Origin: Linum tenue
Taxonomy: Eukaryota > Streptophyta > Magnoliopsida > Malpighiales > Linaceae
Assembly (NCBI GenBank): GCA_946122785.1
Contig: CAMGYJ010000006.1
Location: 40,134,066-40,198,065 of the forward strand
DNA: 64,000 nt
Reading direction: 5' to 3'
Part shown: piece after piece, positions 32,826 to 44,435 of the stretch
How positions within the stretch are numbered: the stretch's first letter is position 1
Layout: each line of letters begins with the position of its first letter
Made by a program: the position numbers and the translations under genes
Notes under the pieces: generated by a model
What the model saw: the letters and a program-made list of their open reading frames with translations, nothing else
Told to the model about the DNA's origin: nothing
The model's database searches: none

Positions 32826-34259
32826 TAGGGCAAGAACTTAGATATCGACCCAGGCCGGTCCGTCTACCCCTACTTCAGTTGTTGAAATCATTATCTAGCA
32901 ACAAAGTTTTTGTTTAAAGATTTTCTAATTGAAATGAAAGAAAGCAAAGGTAAATGGTTTTGATAACTCTTTGGTGGAAAGATCACTCGGGTGTCGCTTC
33001 CCCCTAACTGCTACCATGCTACGTGGATTGGAACGATTGCTTTGGGCAAGATAATCGCGAACCGCAGAGGGATGCATATGTAGTCAGAGACCACAATATC
33101 AATTGCTAAATCAAGGTAAAACATGAAAGGCCGTGTCACTCGACTCTCTTGGTTTAGACAATCGGTAATTGACTTACCCCCTCACTCAACTCTAAGGTCG
33201 GACGGCTTAATCGCGATTAACCGACTTACTTACCCCAATATCGAGGGTTGCCCTAACTTAACCTAGTTTAGGTGGCTTAGAAAGCAGAAGGAAAACCAAC
33301 TCGATTGAGTCTCCCTTGAAAGGGGGATTTTCCTCTCTAAGCTAGGCTAAGATGGCTAATTAGATTGCTAGCACCTACATGCACAAACCTAAGGGTGTTA
33401 AGCACAAAACCTGCACAACCCCCTAAGTTGCTAAGCACAAGCACGCACAATCATGATAAATAATGCCTCAATCATTGAATTGAACAATACCCAATGACAA
33501 TCATCAAATACACATAAAAGAAAACTACATGGTAGAGTTAGGGTCTCACAACACCCAAGTGAAAGGAGGTCTACTCCATACTAGAAGTGAGGGGAATAAA
33601 AAGGGAAAGAGATGGAAACCATCTTGAAGGATGCTCCGAGTCTTCTTGGCCCTTGAGTTGAGCTTTCCTTAGAGGAAATCTTCCCAAAATCTGCCTTGAA
33701 GCTAAACCCTAACCTTCTTCTTCCTTTGGTTCGTACTTCTCTCACATGAATGTTGAAGAAGGCTTCTCACACACAAATGGGCTCTCCCCTCTCTCCTCCT
33801 TTCAAGTCATCATTTAAACCCAAGACGAGCAGAGTTCACGGCCAGTTACCATGAAACGGGTCCGTGAACTTCAGGCGTGCACCAAAACGCGCAGCATCAT
33901 TCACTTCTGTTTACGATTAACTACCCTCGTTCACGGTCTTAGTAATCGTGAACTCACCTTGCGTCAGTAACCTCCACTTTGGCTCCGGACGCCTTGTGAT
34001 TCACGGTCCATGGCTCTTCTTCACGGCATGCAAGACCGTGAACTTCCTTGGTTAGCCATGAACTGGCCCTTTTCCACCTCTTCTCCCGGGTTTCGATCCT
34101 TTTCGCCAATCTTTCGACTTCGAGGCTGGTTTCACCTGTTAAATCCTGAAACACACTAAAACACGGGAAACCTAGAATAAAACCAACCTTTTAGGAGTTA
34201 ATTTGGCACAAACCTCTAAGTAAAACGGGGGCAAAATATGTACAATTAGGCCCGAATCA
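32826..34259 (-). repeat. 3' LTR of element F (end truncated)
   Basis: Begins (minus strand) TGATTCGGGCC at 34259 next to the PPT. Contains the palindrome module (33835-34070), leader, and minisatellite (33383-33450). Similarity to the 5' LTR ends at about 32826, where the last roughly 50-60 bp have been replaced. Confidence 0.8.
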
Positions 34260-34297
34260 CTCCCCCACACTTAGACATTTGCTTGTCCCCAAGCAAA
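34260..34297 (-). promoter_or_regulatory. 3' PPT and GNRA-loop hairpin of element F
   Basis: Minus strand: hairpin TTTGCTTGGGGACAAGCAAA (34297-34278), then the purine tract AAGTGTGGGGGAG (34272-34260) against the LTR. Same spacing as in E. Confidence 0.8.
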
Positions 34298-36160
34298 CCA
34301 TTTCACGGAAGGTAATATTTCAACCTACACAAATACTTTGGGGACAACTCAAAGGGCGCAAAACGGAATTCTAGATGGTTATTGACAATCAACACATGGA
34401 TCGTTGCAAGCAACACTGACATCCACCACAAACGACATTCAAAGCAACCAAAATGGGCAAATGAAAAGTTCTCAACTTATTCATGGATAAATGCAAGTCT
34501 CAACAAAACCACTTATCGACCACAACCAACCATGCATGGAATTCAAGTCCGAGGAACAAATGGAAAGGCAACAAAGGTCCTCACCAGGGTATGAAATAGT
34601 AAGTAAAACAAGAACGAATCACTCACTCTCAAGTCTAGTGGGGTCGGGACCTTTTTGGTGCAAAAGATGTGCACAATCATAGCCTCTCGGCCCTATCGTC
34701 TCAATACCATGGTGGCAACCTCTAAATGCTAGAGTTCACGGGATGTTTGTCACCACTAGCTTGTCCAGAGGTTATAGACATGGGTTCAGATGACTGGCAA
34801 TGGTCTTGGACATGGGGAAAAGGCTTTTTGGGTGGTGGCATTCATGATGTGAGGTTCTACATCTTCAACCTAAACCCAAAGGTTCTATGTTTTTGACTAA
34901 AACCCTTCTCTTCAATCAAAGGCCACTAGCATCAGCCAAAAAACCTTATCTCTCCCTTCCAACTATCACCCATCGTGAACTACCTTGAAGCACTCTTCCT
35001 CAGTCAACTCTTGCTAGTTTAATAAGGTTTGGTAGTGAAGGAGTTCTAAGACAATGTGGGGGTTTCGATGGCTTGGCTGTGAAGAAACCCCTCCTAGAGC
35101 ATGTACTTTGGTTTTTCGTGGCACTCTCTACTTTATTTACCCCTTTTTATTACTGATTTTTTGTTTCTCTTTTTTTTTCTTTTCTTTTTTTTTTCTCTCT
35201 TTTTTTTTCTTTTTGATGGGGGTACTAGAGATTAAAAACACTTGCCACCTAAACATTTAACGACCAATGCTCTCTGGGTAAATTGCATGGTTGGTCACTA
35301 GAAGTGTTTAAAATGTCACGTTTGATCACTAAAAGTATTTTATTTCATTCGTGGTCACTAGAAGTAGTTAAACGTTTCACGTTTGGTCACTCTCCGTTAG
35401 TCTCCGTCATCCTCCATTAACACCGTCAGTATTTTGATGATGTGGCTAACAGAAGTACCTAATCAACCAAATTTAATCTGCCACATCATAACACCCGACC
35501 CGCCATATCAGAAATCCTAACCCAAGCCCAACCCATAACCCAACAATACACTTCATTTCGCATTCCTAGAAAGAGCCGCACACAAACCTCCTATGTAGAA
35601 CCTCTATGGAGACTCAAAGGTGAGAGTTCCGGAACACACGGGTGACTCATTTTTACACACGAAGAAAGGATTGGGGGTCGTTCTACTAACACCTTTACGC
35701 TTACACACACGAAGCTCCTAAATTGAGAACGACCCACAAAGTCACAAGGCTCAAAGGGGTTGACTAAATGATGATACATTTCATGACATTCAACATTTGG
35801 GCATGGACTCATCCTATGCCTCCATCATACTTTCTAGTGACAACTTGTGATGCTACACACCGTGGTAAGAGGGAACTATCATACCGGAAGAAAACGATTG
35901 GCTAAAAGCTAACAGGCTACCTAGTTACCCAACCATATATTCTAATTCACAAACACGATGCATGGCAATTTTAAACAACAAGTGATCAAGTCAAGACATC
36001 CATTCATTTATGCACACTTGAGAACTAAACTTTTGCCCTATCCCAATGAACTTCTTAGTCATCATCATAGGATATACTCGATCACATGCAACAATTCAAG
36101 ATCAATGCCCATAAACATGAGAATTTCCCACCATCCGGCCACTTTGATCATGCAAACATT
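34298..36160 (-). repeat. 3' untranslated region of element F, with an insertion
   Basis: Colinear with 10991-12530 of E on the opposite strand, including the conserved block at about 34700-34800 and a T/C-rich run (35163-35215). A segment 35276-35538 has no counterpart in E, where about 18 bp stand instead. It contains repeated 'ggtcactagaagt' units and no ORF, and looks like a small insertion (MULE-related or other MITE-like DNA) without visible terminal inverted repeats. Confidence 0.55.
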
Positions 36161-36278
36161 GCTTGGAGCCCTCAGATTTTGAAATTTGGGCATACAAAAG
36201 ACTCCGAGCAACATCACACTCACACAATCATACTAGTAAACTACCCCCTCACACTTAAACTCGGCATTGCCCTCAATG
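36161..36278 (-). promoter_or_regulatory. CATTG hairpin, PPT-like tract and two-stage hairpin (F)
   Basis: Minus strand: CATTGAGGGCAATG (36278-36265), AAGTTTAAGTGTGAGGGGG (interrupted G run, 36261-36243), then arms GCTCGGAGTC and GGCTCCAAGC (36210-36161) with inner CAAATTTC/AAATCTG-like pairing. Two changes in one outer arm weaken the stem in this copy. Confidence 0.6.
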
Positions 36279-36681
36279 GCGTATGAAAGGGGTAGAATAA
36301 TGTTACCGCTTGGGATTGGTGAGTGATGGTTGGAATCCAACCGGGGTAGGATAATTTGAGCTTCAAGGACAGACAAAAGGAACACACACACAAACACAAT
36401 ACGACTCGCTCGAGGAGAGGTTATTACAAGCACAATACATAGTTTATGTCACATGTCTCACTCGTCGGCTACCTCTCTCCGGTGGATGTACCCTCTCCAG
36501 AATTGGGTAGGATACCCAGGCGTCGAGCCATGAGCTCGAGGATGTCGGACTGCCGCTCGAGGAGGGATGAGAATCACATGAAGCTCGTACCAAGGTGATC
36601 GCCTGCTCCTGGTGGTGGTGGCTGCTGTGTAGGGCGCTCGAGAGCTAGGCGGCGGCAGCGGCCGGGTGCACGAGCAGGTGG

Positions 36682-37144
36682 CTAATCAGCTGCTTGCGGG
36701 ACCTCAGGGTCAGGACTCAATCCCTCGATGTATCTCATAGGGCCAAAGGTACGCAATAAGCGCATGGAGTGCAGAGTTCCCTCATCAAATCTCTGGGTGC
36801 GCCCCTCTTTCGAGCACCCTGCTAGGCTGATCTTGAAATATCTAGCAAGGCGGGTGATGTACGGACCCATTGATGTGACATAACGGCGGTTTCTGCCTTT
36901 GGCCCTGGCAAAAGTGGTGGCCATGACTGAACCCAGGTGTAGAGTGCTAAACTGGTCCGCCATGCAGGAGCACGCCAGTAAGATTCTCTCGGTTATCTTG
37001 TTCGGATTGTGGTAAGCCGGGTAGAGGGAGCAAGCTAGGAGTGCAACCATGACACACCACTGGGGCTGGAGTGTGGATACCGTTGTGATGGCCGACTTGA
37101 ACTTCGTCCTTCAGTACAAGATATGGGTGATCCATGTTCACCAT
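36682..37144 (-). pseudogene. ATHILA ORF-1-like 3' ORF of element F (internally deleted)
   Basis: The start ATG (37144-37142, GGATGGTGAACATGGATC) follows a former splice acceptor whose AG is now GG. Only about 25 N-terminal residues are recognisable (MVNMDHPYL) before most of the central domain is lost. The C-terminal frame 37050-36682 keeps ITERILLACSCMADQF, LHLGSVMATTFARAKGRN, MGPYITRLARYFKI and RYIEGLSPDPEVPQ, which align in order with the A and E copies. Not functional. Confidence 0.65.
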
Positions 37145-37610
37145 CCCGCACAAACTGAGAAGCATACACCATACGTGGAAACAATCGTCATATGATGCTC
37201 ATTAGGAGGAAAAGAGATCCCCCCACACTTGTTTTTCCACCATGGATAAAACATTTAAGCTCAAACCACCGTGGAATGGTTGTGGGTAATTCACGGTTCA
37301 AGCATACAAAAATTTGAACCACAACCCTAACCATGGTGGCTACCATCCACCAATCAAGAATAAACTCTACTTGCATTCATAACATAGCACTTGGTGGGCA
37401 AATTCTAAAAAATAAACACAATTCGGTTCAAACACGCCCACTAATGCTCACTAAGCTCATGCAAAAATCAATCCATCATTCAAACGACCCGACTCACCTA
37501 ATTCCTCGCCCTAAATCTATATTCAATTCTGCTAAGCACAAAAATTCAACCTCACTTCACTACCTAGTCCGATTCTCCACAATTCACAAAGGTAAAGTCG
37601 AAAAACAAAC
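37145..37610 (-). other. Putative intron before the F 3' ORF (acceptor lost)
   Basis: Begins GTTTGT after CTCCAG on the minus strand and ends TTTGTGCGG; the A and E counterparts end TTTGTGCAG. It contains the same 'caagtgtggggggatctctttcctcc' landmark, split here into shorter matches, as in E and A. Confidence 0.45.
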
Positions 37611-37952
37611 CTGGAGACTCAAGTAGGACGTAGGAGGAAGTGAGGTGCGGGTGAGGACGGTGAAAAAACGGTCGGAAAACTGACCGGAGAGGGGTCGCCG
37701 GAGCTTCGTCGGAAGCTCGTCGGAGACTCGCCGCCAGTGACTTGGCTGGAAAAATGTGCTCCAAATCTCCCCAAACTCTTAGCACAAGCTGGTTTTGAGG
37801 AGAGGAGGCTGGATATAACGTTGGTTTTGGGTTTTGCTCGCCGGAAATGGGGGAAAGATCGAAAAAGCGACGGATTTTTGCGTTTTTTGGTGAAGATTTG
37901 AAATTTTCCGGCGAGATTTTGGTCGTGAAGTGAAGAGTCGCCGTTCACGCCC

Positions 37953-37960
37953 CTTTTATA
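37953..37960 (-). promoter_or_regulatory. Internal TATA box (F)
   Basis: TATAAAAG on the minus strand in GACTATAAAAGGGGCG, same context as in A, between the internal palindrome cluster and the leader exon (37950-37611). Confidence 0.65.
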
Positions 37961-37969
37961 GTCACAGCT

Positions 37970-38130
37970 CGGAGTTCACGGACGCGTTGCCCAGTTCACG
38001 GTCTTAGCGACCGTGAACTCTCAAACGCGTCCGTGAAGACGGAGTGGTTGACAGGTGGTGAACATGCATCAGTAACCAGTTAACGGAACCGTTTGCATGA
38101 TCAAGGCCTTATAAGATCGTGAACTCAGCG
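37970..38130 (-). promoter_or_regulatory. Internal inverted-repeat promoter module (F)
   Basis: Arms GTTCACGGTC (37994-38003) and GACCGTGAAC (38009-38018) are perfect 10-bp inverted repeats with a 5-base spacer; further half-sites flank them. Consensus is the same as in the F LTRs. Between 38131 and 38332 I see only non-coding sequence shared with A. Confidence 0.7.
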
Positions 38131-38332
38131 TTCCGTCCGTGAACTACAGTGAAAACAGGGTACCTCTGCTAAAATTTTGACTCAACCTATTCCTCCGTGC
38201 CTCCTAATGGATTCCATCACAACCATAAACCTCAAAAATACAACACTCAGCATGGGGACACCACTTCACCACTCGAACTCTTCACAAGACACTAAAACGA
38301 AAATTAGGGAAAAGAAAACAAACCTCTCCATT

Positions 38333-38354
38333 GGGTTGTCTCCCAACAAGCGCT
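38333..38354 (-). other. Conserved AGCGCTTG..GAGACAACCC motif (F)
   Basis: Counterpart of 15950-15970, with one base change; reads ALVGRQP in one frame although the overlapping open frame (to 38266) reads it differently. Confidence 0.55.
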
Positions 38355-38399
38355 TGTTTATCGCCATTTGCTTGACGGTTGTGGATCGATCTCGACTTA

Positions 38400-41257
38400 A
38401 ACGTGATGCCACCAGGAGCGGATCCTCTACACTCTCGGGGCGAGGCTTGTAGCCTCCCTTCTTAGGCTCCTTGAGTTGGTCCTCTTGGTTGGCCAGCATT
38501 GCTTCGGCCTCCCCTATCTTCCGGCCAAAACTCCCTTCATCCTTCTTCTCCAAGCAATCATCCTCGATCCTTTGGGCTTATGACCCTTCTTAACTTCCTG
38601 CTCAACATCATCAAAGCCAACATAAGTAACGGTGGGGTTTGCGTTGAGAGGCTCTCCTCCATTCTCATTCACATCATTTGAAACTACCCCCTTCACTTCA
38701 TTACTCCTAACCCTAGGATCAATTTCAAGCTTGATTCTCTCCTTACCATCCCTCAAAATTAGGGTCCCCTCATTAACGTCTATCAATGTCTTGGCGCTTG
38801 CAAGAAAGGGACGACCGAGGATGAGGGGCATATCTGAGTCCTCACTTTTGTCGAGAACCACAAAATCGGTCGGATAGCAAAACTTGCCCGCTCTCATCAT
38901 CATGTCCTCCACTATATCTCTTGAGCTAATGACTGAACGTTCGGCTAAGGTGATGCTAAGCTTAGAGGTCTTAAGTTCACCTACTTCTAACTTTTTGAAA
39001 AGCTTGTAGGGCATCACATTAACACTAGCTCCTAGGTCTGCTATGACATTGTCTATATGATGGTCGCCAATATCAAGAGGGATAGTAAAGCTACCTGGGT
39101 CGGACCGCTCTTTGGGCAAGCGGTCGAGGAGGGAAGCAGAACACTCCTCGCCAAGAGTCACGTTGGCGAGGCCTTCAAGCCTTGGCTTCTTGATAGGGAA
39201 TCCTTTGAGGTACTTGGCATATGTTGGCATTTGAGCCATGGCTTCAAGGAAGGGGATGTTGAGGTGGAGGTTGTGGAGCATTTCCATGAAACCTCCACAC
39301 TCGTTCTCCAACCTCTCCTTGTACATCCTTGTGGGATAGGAAGAGGTGGCATGTATCCATCCTCCGGCAATGCCTTCCTCGCCGCCTTCCTCTCATTCCT
39401 CGAGGGCTTCTTCTCTCCCTTCCTCGGAATGGTCTCTTCCTTGTTGGAATCTTCCTTCTCGATCGCTTCTTTCGTGGCAACTTCCGGAACCACCTTCACA
39501 CTCCTCACTTGAAGTGCATTCACCCCGCCTTGATCCTTGGGGTTCGTCACGGTTTGGGAAGGTAAGGCACCCTTGGGTCTCTCAGTGAGGATGCCAGAAA
39601 GATTGAAGATTTGCTCCTCCAAACTTTGGAGGCTCGCTTGATGGCTTCGAAGATCCGCCTCAACCGAGGTAAACTTGGTAGTCGCCATACCCATGAATTG
39701 CTCTATCTTCTCGAACTTTTGGCTACTCGTACTCACGAAGGTGTTCAGTAGGTCTTCAAGCTTTGATAACTTGTCGGGTTGATGTTGTTGATGAAACCCT
39801 AGGGCTCCTTGTGATTGGTACGATTGTTGGAAGTTTGAGCATTAGAGTTGGGGTCTTTGTTGGATGAAGGTGGGCCAAGGCTGGAAGTTCCCCTGGGGCC
39901 TCGGATTGGTTGGTGATTTTCAAACCCAATGGGTTTTACCCCGGATTTTTTTCACGGATAAACCCATGGGTTTGGGTTTGGCAAAACCCGACCCATTGCC
40001 ATCACTAGTTCCCCATGGGGCCTAGGAAACCCAGGGGCCTCGGATTGGTTGGTGATGAGCAAGCAAAGTTGGGGTGGTTCCTCCATCTGGGGTTATAAGT
40101 ATTGCAATACGGGTTGTTGACCCTAGCATTTGCCACAAAGTTGACTTGTTCCTCCGGAGTGGTTGCCTCCTTCATTGCTTGGCACTCCGCCATCTCGTGG
40201 CTAGTCCTCGAACACCAGTCGCACGACATTACCGCCCATTTCCCTTGCCTTTTATCTTCAAGCATAACCTCAAGCAACTTATCCAACTTCGCCTCAAGCG
40301 AAGCACTCGCTCCTACGCTTCTCACTCCCCTATCACAACTCCTTCTTCCACTTCTAGTCAACCCCCAATCATACCCCCTAAGGGCCGTATCTTCAAGTAT
40401 CTTGTTTATTTGGGGAGGATCCATATTCATCAACTTCCCTTGACACAAGGAGTGAATGAGGATCTTATCTTCTTGCATTAGGCCTCCGTAGAAGGTTTCG
40501 ATCCGAAACTGTTCTTCAAACCAGCGGTGAGGGCACTGAAGAAAGTAACCGGAGTACCTCTCCCAGGCATCCCTCAAGGTCTCGTCCTCTTCTTTCTCAG
40601 AATGTGTAATCTTCTTTCTCCACTCCGCCATCTTCAAAGGCGGGCAATAACGAGCCATAAACTTGTTGAGGAGGTCGTCCCATGAGGTGATAGACTGAGG
40701 TGGGCAGTTGTTTAGCCACCTAAGTGCTTTCCCCGAGAGTGACTATGGGAAAAGCCTTAGTTGCAAAGCTTTGGCCGGCACACCATTAATTTTCAAGCTC
40801 CCCAGAGCTCCAAGAATCTCTGCACGTACTCTATTGGTGATTCGCTCTCAAGGTCGTGGAATAGAGCATTACTTTGTATCATAGTCACTATATCCGGCTT
40901 GATCTCGAAATTGTTTGCCGCCACTAGAGGATGTAGGATTGGCGATTGAATGTCCGCCGGCCTTGGGGCCATATAATACCCAATCGTCCTCGGGGCATCC
41001 TCTTCCTCCGCTGCATCGTTCAACTAGCAGGCTTGAGTCGCATCTTGCCTTTGGTTCCCCGCCATTTCCACTTCTACGACAGGTTCAACTTCCACTTCTT
41101 CAACTACTTCTCCACTAACACAGGGACCCAAAGGTTGTCCCCCTCTTTCACTCCTTCTCCTTGCCTCCACTAGCTCTCCCTCCCGTTCTAGGAGTTGAAG
41201 AGTCCGATTTATTTCCTCGTCAAGTGGTAGCAAAGGTGCCAGGTTGCTCCAGGTCAT
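38400..41257 (-). pseudogene. Gag-protease of pol-less element F
   Basis: Start ATG at 41257-41255 (context GTGCATGACC, as for gag of G). Successive frames give LLPLDEEINRTLQLLERE, GYYMAPRPADIQSPILHPLV, the gag core (WLNNCPPQSITSWDDLLNKF, FRIETFYGGLMQEDKIL), a CCHC knuckle (CDWCSRTSHEMAEC), a spacer, and a full-length aspartic protease (38514-39326) with ADLGASVNVMP, ERSVISSRDIVEDMMM and PLILGRPFLASAKTLIDV. DLGAS instead of DTGA/DSGA is usual for this lineage as I know it. After the protease there is a short Lys/Arg-rich tail (KKGHKPKGSRMIAWRRRMK) shared with A and then no pol. Four frameshifts, one or more stops, and a 139-bp insertion at 39918-40033 break it. Confidence 0.8.
39895..40056. 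repeat. Short insertion with 23-bp direct repeats in F gag
   Basis: A 23-bp string ('ggggcctcggattggttggt' + gat) occurs at 39895-39917 and again at 40034-40056. Element A has it once. The DNA between includes 'caatgggttttacccc' and 'aaaacccgacccattgcc', resembling the ends of plant hAT-type MITEs, but a clean terminal inverted repeat is not evident. Confidence 0.45.
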
Positions 41258-41381
41258 GCACCACCTACACACAATTGGAAAACACACCAAGTCTAGTACA
41301 AGCAAAGCACACACACTTGCAAAACTGGAAATTAAAAGCTAGATTAACAACCAACAACTTTTTCAAGATAACAGACCGTTG

Positions 41382-41399
41382 TCCCTGGCAACGGCGCCA
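41382..41399 (-). other. PBS of element F, tRNA-Asp
   Basis: Minus strand TGGCGCCGTTGCCAGGGA, one mismatch to the tRNA-Asp complement, six bases from the LTR end. Confidence 0.85.
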
Positions 41400-41405
41400 A
41401 AAACT

Positions 41406-42924
41406 TTACTAGCACGAAACTAGACCACAATAAAACCCCAACTAGAGCCCAAATTCTTAAACTTGAGTCGAGTGCAGTATAGGGAAAGTATTTAGATATC
41501 GACTCGGGCCAGTCCGTCTACCCCTACTTCAGTTGTTGAAATCATTATCTAGCAACAAATTTTTGGTTTAAATATTTTCTAATTGAAATGAAAGAAATCA
41601 AAGGTAAATGGTTTTGATAACTCCTTGGTGGAAAGATCACTCGGATGTCGCTTCCCCCTAACTGCTACCATGCTACGTGGAATAGAACGATTGCTTTGGG
41701 CACGATAATCATGAACCGCAGAGGGATGCATATGTTGTCGGAGACCACAATCTCAATTTCTAAACCGAGGTAAACATGAAAGTCCGTGTCACTCGACCCC
41801 CTCAGTTTAGACAATCGGTAATTGACTTACCCCCACACTCAACTCTAAGGTTGGATGGCTTAATCGCGATTAACCGACTTGCTTAACTCAATATCGAGGG
41901 TTTCCCTAACTTAACCTAGTTTAGGTGGCTTAGAAAGAGGAAGGAAAACCAACTTGATTGAGTCTCCCTTTAAAGGGGGATTTTCCTCTATAAGCTAGGC
42001 TAAGGTGGCTAATTAGATTGCTAGCACCTACATGCACAAACCTAAGGGTTCTAAGCACAAAACATGCACAAACCCTAAGTTGCTAAGCACAAGCATGCAC
42101 AATCATGATAAATAATGCCTCAATCATTGAATTGAACAATACCCAATGAAAATCATCCAATACACATAAAAGAAAACTACATGGTAAAGTTAGGGTTTCA
42201 CAACACCCAAATGAAATGAGGTCTACTCCATGCTAGAAGTGGGAAAAACAAAAGGGAAAGAGATAGAAACCATCTTGAAGGATGCTCCCAATCTTCTTGG
42301 CCCTTGAGTTGAGCTTTCCTTGGAGGAAATCTTCCCCAAATCTGCCTTGAAGCTAAACCTTTACCTTTTTCTTCCTTTGGTTCGTGTTTCTCTCACTAGA
42401 ATGTTGAAGAAGGCTTCTCACACACAAAGGGGTTCTCCACTCTCTCCTCCTTTCAGCTCATCATTTAAACCCGAGACAAGCTGAGTTCACGGCCTGAGTT
42501 CACGACCATGAACCATGAAACGCGTCCGTGAACTTCAGTGTGCACCAAAACGCGCCGCATCATTCACTTCTGTTCATGGTCAACTGCCCTCGTTCCCTGT
42601 CTTAGTGACCGTGAACTCACCTTGCGTCAGTAACCTCCACTTTGGCTTTGGACGCCTTGCGATTCACGGTCCATGGCTCTTCTTCACGGCCATGCAATAC
42701 CGTGAACTTCCTTGGTTAGCCGTGAACTGGCCCTTTTTCACCTCTTCTCCCGGTTTTCAATCCTTTTCGCCAATCTTTCGACTCTGAGGCTGGTTTCACC
42801 TGTTAAATCGTTAAACACAAAAAAAAAATGGGAAACCTAGCGTAAAACCAACCTTTAAGGAGTGAATTTGGCACAAACCTCTAAGTAAAATGGGGGCAAA
42901 ACATGTACAATTAGACCCGAATAA
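41406..42924 (-). repeat. 5' LTR of element F (1519 bp)
   Basis: Sense start TTATTCGGGTC at 42924 (expected TGATTCGGG; two changes) and end ...CTAGTAA at 41406 (expected ...GAGTCA). Contains palindromes (42480-42730), TATA-like TTTAAA near 42464, and the minisatellite (42027-42105). Both terminal dinucleotides are mutated, so the element could no longer be integrated as copied cDNA. Confidence 0.85.
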
Positions 42925-43959
42925 GAATTACTACCAATACCAGGGCTTACCAAAAGTGATTGGCTTGTCTAAATTTGAGACTTTCTGATACGTGTAAAAG
43001 AAGGTTTTGAGTAGATTGCAAAGGTGGAAGCAGTAGTGCCTCTCTTATGAAGCTAATAAAGTTCATTTAAAAGCGGTGGCAAGTGTGATTCTCATCCTTA
43101 TTATGTTGTGCTTTATACTTCCTATCTCTATGTATTGCTTGCAAAACTAGGATAAGGAATTCTTATGTAGCCTGGCTCCTTATTAGCTAGAATATACAAG
43201 GGCAAGTATTTTTATAATAGTTCCTTTTTGGAGGGAGGGTCTGGTTCCTTGCCTTCTTGGGGATGTCAAGGATTCTAAGAAGGAGGGAGTTGCTTGTTTA
43301 GGGATTGTGGTGGAAGGTTGGGGGTAGGGACGACCCTTGGAATTGGGAGGGATAATTGGGGGCCTCTATTACATCCTTTGAGTCCTCAGACTTCCCTGAG
43401 AATGGTGGATGTCAATGAACCTGTGGAATCCTGATTCATCCACAAGTGGGTCTTTGGAATAGGGAACACTTGTTTCAGCTTTTCCCTACCAGTAGCGCGA
43501 GGGAAATCATGACAATCCCCTTACCTGTTTCGCTCGTTAAGCATCCGTTGGTTTGGCATGGTAAGGCACCTGGATTGCATTCGGCTCGAACTAGTTACCA
43601 TTTGGCCTCCGGGACTCGACATGCCAGGGAACCTCGTACCAAGCATGGGGTTTCTCTGATGGATAAGGTTTTGTTGGAAAAACCTTGGGCCTTACCTTTC
43701 CCGCCCAAGTCCTGTTTCTTTTTGTTGTAGATCCTTTATAGGATCTTACCTACGGATGAGGCATTATCTCTTAGGTGTGTTGCTAGGGTCGTCCACTACT
43801 CGGTCTGTGGTGGGGGGGGGGGGGGGGAAGGAGGCTTTGGAACCTCTCTTGTTTCATTGTCATGTCACGTGTGTGCTTTGGGAGGGATCAGGTTTTGTCG
43901 GATTGAGGGAGTCTTTGCCCATGGGGACTCTTGTTCTCTTTTGGAGAAAGTTTCTTGAG
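42925..43959 (+). pseudogene. LINE ORF2 fragment: RT end and zf-RVT region
   Basis: Across stops and frameshifts the plus strand reads YQGLPKVIGLSKFETF, VLSRLQRWKQ, HLKAVASV and MLCFILPIS, the thumb of plant L1-type reverse transcriptases. It then reads a region with HPLVWHGKAPG (zf-RVT domain start), KPWALPFPPKSCFFLL, LPTDEALSLRCVARVV and LEPLLFHCHVTCVLWEGSG. A 16-G run (43812-43827) sits in the zinc-finger part. The left edge is the F LTR, the right edge the duplication at 43960. LINE RT primes reverse transcription on nicked target DNA; this copy is dead. Confidence 0.75.
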
Positions 43960-44435
43960 ATTCAGGGGGTGGATAGGGATCAGGTAATGTGATTGGTGGA
44001 GGTATTTTACCGTATTTGGAAATCTCGGAATTGAGTGGTTTTTCTATTTTAAGTAGCTTACATTTCCGGTTTTGATAAGGTAGTTCACCGAGCAGGTACA
44101 TGTGTGGATCTCGCTTTCGCAGGTTGGCTCCAGCAATGGCGATCAGTGTGGCTGGAAATGCAGTCAAAATCGTGATTTTACGTAAAATCCAAAGCTGATT
44201 CAGGGGGTGGATAGGGATCAGGTAATGTGATTGGTGGAGGTATTTTACCGTATTTGGAAATCTCGGAATTGAGTGGTTTTTCTATTTTAAGTAGCTTACA
44301 TTTCCGGTTTTGATAAGGTAGTTCACCGAGCAGGTACATGTGTGGATCTCGCTTTCGCAGGTTGGCTCCAGCAATGGCGATCAGTGTGGCTGGAAATGCA
44401 GTCAAAATCGTGATTTTACGTAAAATCCAAAGCTG
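43960..44435 (+). repeat. Perfect 238-bp tandem duplication
   Basis: 43960-44197 and 44198-44435 appear identical base for base. Each unit contains the LINE segment (to 44164) and the first 33 bp of the DNA transposon that follows, so the duplication arose after that insertion. Confidence 0.9.

Larger units (their letters stand above)
32826..42924 (-). mobile_element. Athila-like pol-less element F, nearly complete
   Basis: Minus-strand order: 5' LTR (42924-41406), PBS, gag-protease, ALVGRQP motif, internal palindrome/TATA module, leader, intron, 3' ORF, 3' hairpin modules, PPT, 3' LTR (34259-32826, truncated at its end). RT, RNase H and integrase are absent, with the same gap as in A. It lies directly against LINE sequence at 42925, so it probably inserted into the LINE. 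The left end is broken, so no target duplication can be checked. Confidence 0.8.

Noticed and set aside
43812..43827. G16 run (and G13 at 10892-10904) as functional G-quadruplexes
   Set aside because: Single homopolymers inside a dead LINE and a degenerate PPT-like tract; such runs are also prone to sequencing error.
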